Shown here: piece by piece, positions 58,001 to 64,000 of the stretch
Numbering within the stretch: the first letter of the stretch is position 1
Layout: each line of letters begins with the position of its first letter
Assembly (NCBI GenBank): GCA_002270565.1
Contig: NQMI01000064.1
Location: 187,404 to 251,403, forward strand
Source of the DNA: Stenocarpella maydis
Taxonomy: Eukaryota; Ascomycota; Sordariomycetes; Diaporthales; Diaporthaceae
Direction: 5' to 3'
Length of the DNA: 64,000 nt
Notes under the pieces: model-generated
What the model saw: only the letters and a program-made list of their open reading frames with translations
What the model was told of the DNA's origin: nothing
Databases searched by the model: none
Program-made: the position numbers and the translations under genes

Positions 58001-59100
58001 GCGACTACATGCTCTTCCCTCTTCCGCCAACATCAGCAGATATGCTGCTCAAGTGGCATAGCAGCCGAGACGCCTCCGCAGGCCCTGCACATGTGATCGT
58101 TCTGTGTAACAACACGGCACAGGCTTCAAGGTTCCGCGCCAACATCGCCGGCCCGTTGCTTGACAAGGGCATCCAGGCCGTCCCTGTCACGCAGCCGCTA
58201 GGGCCCCGCAAGTTCGCAAGTGTCATGCACAAGTTTGGTGAAGAGCAGGAGCAGGCCAAGGATATAAACATGGCGATCGCGGAGCAGAAGCATCGTATCG
58301 TGATCGGGCGGCAGGACTCGGACCCAGAAGCCATCAGACGCGAGAGGGACATGCTTTGCGAAGCTGAGAAGGCACAGGCCGCGGAGGAGGCGAATGCCGC
58401 AGGCGAAGCAACGCCAAAGACCCAGCCTCATGAACGCCCGGGCCCAGGGGTGCTGATAGGCGGCGGGGGCGATCACGACTGTGGCAGCGGAGCCTCCTCA
58501 GAGTCACTTGCGAATGTCGCTGCGGCAGCGCAGAACATGAAACTCCCCCGCAGCAGGGCGGCCTCGGTGTCGCGGTCCATCTCGGCGCCGCCGGTCAGGA
58601 CCCTGCCGCAGCAGCAGAATGGCACCGTCAACTGGACGGATCCGGCAGCGCCGGCCGGCAGGCCTCACGTCCTCCTCGTCGACGATAACGAGATCAACCT
58701 CCGGCTGCTGGTCATGTTCATGAAGAAGCAGGACCTCAGCTACGCGACGGCGAGCAACGGCCTCATTGCGCTGGAGAAGTACGAGGCGGCCTGCGGCCCG
58801 CCGGCGACGACGACATCCATGATAGGAAGGTGCACGAACGGACTGCCTACCAGCCAGCCGTTCACACACATCCTCATGGATCTGTCCATGCCGGTCATGG
58901 ACGGCCTCACGTCGACAAGGAAGATCCGCGCGATTGAGGTAGAGAGGGGTGTCAAACCCGCTGCGACAATCATCGCGCTGACTGGTTTGGCGAGTGCTGA
59001 GGCTCAGGATGATGCGCTCCTTGCAGGGATCAACAAGTTCCTCGTCAAGCCGGTGAAATTTGGCGAGCTGAAGGGGTTGTTGAAGGGCGGCGGCAAGTAG
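55062..59100 (+). CDS. Hybrid histidine kinase: GAF, HisKA, HATPase, receiver
   Basis: Exons 55062-55099, 55159-56877 and 56931-59100 give 1309 codons including the stop (1308 aa). The N-terminus MRPEAARERDLH-R-YYKPWKD is the usual start of this fungal kinase family and needs a GC-AG intron (donor CACAG|GCAAGC, branch GCTAAC). Next comes a GAF-type sensor (ALTAFAQLATLRLGVRRSMIS ... AGVPIKTKAGHRIGVY). The H-box SISHELR-SPLHGILGS straddles intron 2 (His about 583). The N-box is NLLGNALKYTDAG, the G-box SGTGLGLSIVRQI. The C-terminal receiver has LLVDDNEIN, the acceptor Asp in ILMDLSMPVMDG and Lys in FLVKPVK. It should pass phosphate through an Ypd1-type intermediate to response regulators; the signal is unknown. 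No transmembrane segment, so cytosolic. Confidence 0.93.
55100..55158 (+). other. GC-AG intron in the histidine kinase gene
   Basis: Donor GCAAGC, branch GCTAAC, acceptor CCCAAG, 59 nt. Splicing joins LHR to YYKPWKD in frame. No GT donor near 55099 restores the conserved start. Confidence 0.75.
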
Positions 59101-59611
59101 GGGGCTGTCTCACTGTACCACTGTCGGAACTACTCCAAGACACTGGTGGCAGGCTAGTACAACAGGATGGCTATTTCTCAGGCATTGGGCGTTGCCGCTT
59201 GGTATTAAGAAAATCCGCGTGCAAGGGTGTATGGTGGGAAGGGAATCTCCTTGGTAAAGATCTGCCCAGCAGAACACGCGTTACGAACTGGGGAGACAGG
59301 CATTTAGCGGGCGTGGACATTGTTTTAGGAGTATTCATACATACCATACGTAAATATTCTATCATAACAGGGGCGACAACTCGGGTTAGAAGCACCCGCC
59401 GCGAGCTACAGGGACTCGCTATATATCTGGTTTTGTTGCTGCATCTTGCCTGTAGTTATTCCTCATAGTCACGTCCCGGTTCTTATGTCTGTCTATATTC
59501 AAGGAGAATGCTAGTAATGCTCCACACGCTGGGGCCCAGACCCTGATGCCATCGCGCCACCCACCCAATGCTCTTGGACAATTAGCCGTGGCCATTTACT
59601 TCTGGGCACAA
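59101..59611. other. Convergent 3' spacer
   Basis: 3' flanks of the histidine kinase (plus) and the SDR-like gene (minus). No gene. Confidence 0.5.
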
Positions 59612-60460
59612 TTAGAGCCCAGCCAGTCTCCTAAATGCCGCATTTCCAAGTATAGGGAACTCCCCGAGCCTCTCGATCGCCGGCCCACCAGCCTGGATCT
59701 GTGTATCCCACCTCCCCATCGCCACCTCGGTCATGAATGTCCCCAGGGGCACCGTAGGGCTCCAGCCGCTCTTGTAGAGGCTCCTGATGGTCGGGCCCAG
59801 CACCGCCAGCATCGCGGTGCGGGCCGGCCCGGGCACCGGGACGTACGGCCTTATCGCGTCGTGCTGGGCAGCGTCGACGAACCCGGGCCGGATGGAGGAC
59901 GCGCGGAGGCCCGGGCTGGCCCTGCACAGCTCCGCCAGGGCCTTTTCTGTCTCGCCCTTGACGCGCCCAAAGACGGGCGTGAGGCGGCCCGGCTCGACGG
60001 CCGAGCCCTCGCCCGAGACGTAGACAAAGTTGAAGGGCCGGGCTTCTGTGCCGAGGTGCTGGAAGGCTTCTGCTGCGCGCAGGGCAAAGTCCTTGGTGAT
60101 CCTGACGTATTCCCTAGGTAGGTGGACGTGGTCGGTCAAGGACTGGTTCCGTTGTGCTCGCTGTCAAGCAGGGGATGGTTCGAGGGGTTATCATGCTCAC
60201 TCTTTGCTGACTTGGGTCTGGCTGATGCCGAGTGCCCAGACGCAGCCGCTTGCGCCGGCGACCTTGCTGACAAGGTCAGAGTCGTACTTTTCGAAGTCCT
60301 TGTGGATGATGACATTGATACGTGGGTCTCTGGCGTCCTCGGCCATTTTGACGGGTCTCCGGCTGAGAACTGATATCTTGGTGACGTCTTTCATCTTGAT
60401 CATTGCATCGAGGACAGCCGAGCCAACCAGGCCCGTGGCTCCGGTGAGGATGAGATGCAT
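59612..60460 (-). CDS. Atypical SDR / NAD(P)-binding protein (HTATIP2-like)
   Basis: Exons 60460-60201 and 60113-59612 give 254 codons including the stop (253 aa). The N-terminal Rossmann motif is MHLILTGATGLVGSAVL (GxxGxxG). Further strands are ISVLSRRPVKMA, DPRINVIIHKDF and VWALGISQTQVSK. The later YVSGEGSAVEP and RVKGETEKALAEL give an SxE/K arrangement like extended or atypical SDRs such as CC3/HTATIP2 and yeast Fmp52. Substrate unknown. Its intron (60200-60114) has a GTGAGC donor and CTAG acceptor. Convergent with the histidine kinase. Confidence 0.85.
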
Positions 60461-60840
60461 CTGGCCTCGTCTGTTAGTTGTATTAGGTACGCAGCTGGGC
60501 AACGCGTTGACGAGAAGGGTTACAGAAGAGGCGGCGTGGAGATTTCCGAAACTCTGGACAAAGGAAACAGTCCAGTCTGCTTGGAAAGGACAAGCGCCTT
60601 GGCCAGTCTGAGGAAATGGCAGAATTTATGAGCTTTCGTGATGATGTGCCATGCAGGTTGCCTAGGCTGACCGCACGTGTGGCTGGCGTCAGCCAGAGCA
60701 CGAGCCGACGAGTGCGGCCGCATTTTCCGCGCGGTGTTCCGCTTGATGACTGAAACAGCGCGGCGTTGTCATGGTATCTCCGGACACGACTACGTTAGTT
60801 TTCTCCCTTAAAGCCGACGCAAGTTTTGTTCGTCAACCCA
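60461..60840. other. Upstream flank of the SDR-like gene
   Basis: Short stretch of normal composition before the AT-rich block. No gene. Confidence 0.5.
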
Positions 60841-63800
60841 ACGAGCCACCGGTAGGCCCAGGAATTACCCGCGGGTGGGTAATTTCCAAATGGGTACCCG
60901 AGGACCCATGGGTAATTGCAGGGATAAAATTACCCATGGGTCCTTAGCGGGTACCCACGGGTTTTAATTTCATTAATATAAAATCTTCAATTGCTCTATT
61001 AAGCTTCTATCCTATATATCTAATTAAAACGTAGATTAGAACGGAATAATATAGAATCTTTTCCTAAACACTATCCTCATCTTCACCATCTGGTTACTAC
61101 ACAAGCAGTTTCTTTCCGCCCTCTAAAGGCACCTAATAACTATTCATTCATCTAGTTAACCGGATAATATGATAACCCTATATAATCTTACAGACTACAT
61201 CAGCAAGCTTAAAATCCTTTTACATAATAATAATGCACTTTCCGTGAATAGCACACAGATTGGTAGCTATTAAATATTAGCTATTAATTAGAACATGGAT
61301 TAGGATAGACTTACCCTCCATACATATAGTAACGTATTCCTCAGCAGCCTCCTATAGGGCAGCTAAGGCAGAGGATTAAATCCATTTGGGTTCATAACTC
61401 ACATCCCCCATAATCTCCCGGATAAGATACTAAAAAGAAAGCTTTAGAATCAACAAACATATTAACTGCTAAAAAGATCGGATCTGCCTTAAAGCAACAG
61501 CTAGAAATAATATTAGAATAATTATAAAAAATAATAATAATAACTTACTACCAGGCTTAAATCTTCTACAACGCTTAGCTACCTTGCCGCTATTAGCTAT
61601 AGTAGGGGGTGGAAGATATCTGCTGCCAACCTTTTTACCCTTTCCACCAGTAGCTCAGGCATTTTTAGTTCGGGCCATCTTGATTACAGCTTGGAAATTA
61701 TTAATAGAAAGATTAGAACAAAGATTAGAATAAATGAAACTTACTTGCAGGCTTAGCAGCAGGAAAAAGTAGTACAGTTAAGGATGCAGCCTTAGCTGCA
61801 GCTTACAGAGGTCAGCTAGTAACTAAAAAACCTATTTTAAAATAAATATTAATTAAAAAGAATATTATTAAATAAAATATTATATATATACCAATAGGTT
61901 TGTTTTTTGTATGGTTGTTAGTAGGTGGTTATTTAGGTTGGAAGTTGTTACTATTTTGGTTATTAGGGACCCACTACAGCAGCAGCTTAGTGCAGCGCTA
62001 GGTAGCCCGTGCACAGCTGCACCCCACCATAAAAACATGCGTTAAAAGCAGCAGCTAACTTACCTTCTACCAACTCAACATTACCTAAGAAAAATCCCCT
62101 AAATTTTTACAGATGCTATATGCAACTGGTAAGTATTATTTAATGCTGTGAACGTCCTAATCATTGTCCTAATTAATTTTTCTTAGCCTAATATGCTAAA
62201 ACATAAATATAATGAGGAGTACTTGCAAAACCCTTATATAGTTAAAGCCAATAAGCAAGTTCAGGCAATAACTGAACAGGAAAAAGAAGTCCATAAGGTA
62301 AAAGATAAGGTTACTAAGGCAGTTAACCAAGCCCTTAAAGATCTGCAGAATAATAAAGAATGGAAAGCTATATCTTAACCTGCACGCAAGCTACTTAAAA
62401 AGCACTACTAAGAAAGGGTGAATGCCAAGTAGTAAATTTATTATATTAAACTTATCCTAATTAATATTCTAATCCTTAAAGCTATAATAATAGCTCCCAC
62501 CCAAACTAAATTGCCCAAAATCATGGAATCCTTATTATTAATAAAGATGTAGATTGGTAATTAAAGCTAAGACAGAAGAGGAGGTCTAGCAGATTAAGCA
62601 ATACAATATTGCTCAATATAGCGCAGAGGAAAACGCTCGCTCCTATAATCTCATTAGGGGTATATTAGATCTCTACCAGGAAAATGCTCCTAATTCTACT
62701 TAGGAGTCTGCAATCATTTGAATAATGGCCAGCTATTACCCTCTTGTTTAAAATAAAAGTAGTTTCTCTACTACCATTAAGGATATCATATGAGTATTAC
62801 AGCAAATTCATACCAATAAGACATACCTGGATGAGTTAGTCTACCTAAAGCCTAGTGGGGACTTAAAAAAGTAAGTCTAAGAGACTGGGGTAAATTTATC
62901 CTAATCTCTATCTTAATTATAACCAGCTAATATATATTTAGAGGCAAGCTTTTATAAATATAACCAGAAAAGCTTTACTTTATTTATTCTAAAGCTACTA
63001 GAAGATAGCTCTGCAAGGGCTATACATAAAGCTCTAGGCTATTTAATGCTAGCCTAGCCAAGCTTTTAATTTCCTTAAAGCTTATTAGGTCTACCTAAAA
63101 TGCTTTCCTAATAGTCCTCTATAGTTTAAGGAGGACCTCTGCTTTAATAAATCAGCCAAAAAGTAAGAGCAGTAATTCCATAATATCTTTTAGAATCTCT
63201 TAAATAAATAGAGATCTAAAGATTACCTTGGATCTAATTGGGAAGATTTGCTTAAGAATAACTATATCTATATTAGCGCTAATCCCCAGCCTTATATTCT
63301 TCCCTTCCTAAATATCTGGGAGATACTTACTCTCTTAGAGGCGGTAATCTAGCGTAAGATTATTCAAACTAAGAAATAGCTGCTAAAGAAGCCCCGGATA
63401 ATATAGAATGGAATGAAGAAGGCAGCAGCTAAAAAACCAAAGTATATTTATAAGCGGGATGCTTAGCAGTAAGTATAATTTATCCTAACTTATGTCCTAA
63501 TCTAACGAATTATAGGCGCAGCTACTTCTATACCCGGGCAATTTGTGTAGGTAGAGGTAAAATGATTGAGGATGGGTAAGATTATAATTATATTTATTTT
63601 ATAAAATATTCACTAATAATAACCAGATTATTTCCATTCTTTAGTTGCTGCCTCAGCCTTGGAGGCTATTATAAGAGAGTTAGCCCACTTACCTGCTATA
63701 TAAATCTCTCTTCCCGATTCCATATTAATTTTATCCGGAATTTCAGTTGGAATATTAATTAGGGAATATATACAGCCTTTATGAGTAGGAAGCCTACCAT

Positions 63801-64000
63801 CCTTGCCCCCGGAACTCTCCCAAGCATTTGCGATTATAAGCGTGGCCTTGCTATTGCATTAGTTAAGGGCCGGAAGATCTAAAATACACATCAGGTAGTA
63901 TTCTATAAGGGAGAAAATATAACCTTAAATAAGGACTGCCTTGCCTTACAGAGCAATAATGGCATACCAGACCCCCGGCTGGACTGCTAGGTGGCATTAG
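60841..64000. mobile_element. Decayed AT-rich repeat block, probably a RIP-mutated transposon
   Basis: Begins with nested GGGTACCC/AATTACCC palindromes (60863-60956) like the terminal region of a hAT-type DNA transposon, then about 3 kb of AT-rich, stop-dense DNA running off the window. Plus-strand fragments are protein-like (for example YNEEYLQNPYIVKANKQVQA at 62211, a 61-codon open stretch 62193-62378; IHKALGYLMLA near 63020), but none is recognisable. The family assignment is inference. Confidence 0.5.
60863..60956. repeat. Nested palindromes at the repeat-block edge
   Basis: AATTACCC (60863-60870) pairs with GGGTAATT (60877-60884). GGGTACCCG plus AGGACCCATGGGTAATT (60892-60917) pairs with AATTACCCATGGGTCCT plus CGGGTACCC (60928-60956), 26 pairs with one 3-nt bulge and a 10-nt loop. 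Confidence 0.9.

Noticed and set aside
1..64000. CRISPR arrays, rRNA, intact tRNA genes, biosynthetic gene cluster
   Set aside because: Looked for regularly spaced repeats, B-box consensus and adjacent PKS/NRPS/P450-type genes; none seen.

Overview
This window looks like nuclear DNA of a filamentous ascomycete (Pezizomycotina, probably a Sordariomycete). The genes are GC-rich, with short 50-110 bp GT-AG introns carrying CTNAC-type branch sites. Fungal protein families recur throughout: ABCC transporter, GAF-type hybrid histidine kinase, HsbA-like protein, secreted DPP-IV and GPI-type proteins. Three long AT-rich blocks full of TA dinucleotides and stop codons look like transposons mutated by repeat-induced point mutation (RIP). 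I rebuilt exon structures by hand from splice sites, reading phase and family conservation. Most models close in frame; exceptions are stated.

Layout. 1-5.4 kb: a Mam3-type CNNM/CBS membrane protein and D-3-phosphoglycerate dehydrogenase, both minus. 6.2-9.8 kb: glyoxalase I (minus) and an ADH6-type NADP-dependent alcohol dehydrogenase (plus), divergent over a 1.2 kb spacer and plausibly both used in reactive-aldehyde handling. 10.1-12.2 kb: adenylosuccinate lyase (ADE13), well conserved in all six exons but missing 4 nt in a highly conserved motif. 13.4-19.4 kb: a disordered conserved fungal protein (plus), a Roadblock/LC7-like protein and a pseudokinase-like protein (both minus). 19.4-25.4 kb: mostly non-coding, apart from arginase with a 43-codon upstream ORF that overlaps its start codon.

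25.4-33.0 kb: a complete Ty1/copia-type LTR retrotransposon. Its 215-217 bp LTRs are well preserved while the coding part is destroyed. 33.5-34.3 kb: an HsbA-like protein without a signal peptide. 36.4-41.1 kb: an ABCC (MRP-type) transporter whose first exon I could not resolve. 42.8-46.7 kb: two secretory-pathway proteins, one single-pass and Cys-rich, one probably GPI-anchored. 47.4-50.3 kb: an AT-rich block with two tandem ~593 bp LTRs separated by a single N. 51.1-53.5 kb: secreted dipeptidyl peptidase IV. 55.1-59.1 kb: a hybrid histidine kinase with a GC-AG first intron. 59.6-60.5 kb: an atypical SDR/NAD(P)-binding protein. 60.8 kb to the end: a decayed repeat block beginning with strikingly nested palindromes.

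I see no biosynthetic cluster, CRISPR array, rRNA or intact tRNA. Most genes are housekeeping or generic fungal functions. The observations most worth checking are the ADE13 frameshift, the arginase upstream ORF, the tandem LTRs at the N, the nested palindromes at 60.86-60.96 kb and the GC-AG intron in the histidine kinase.
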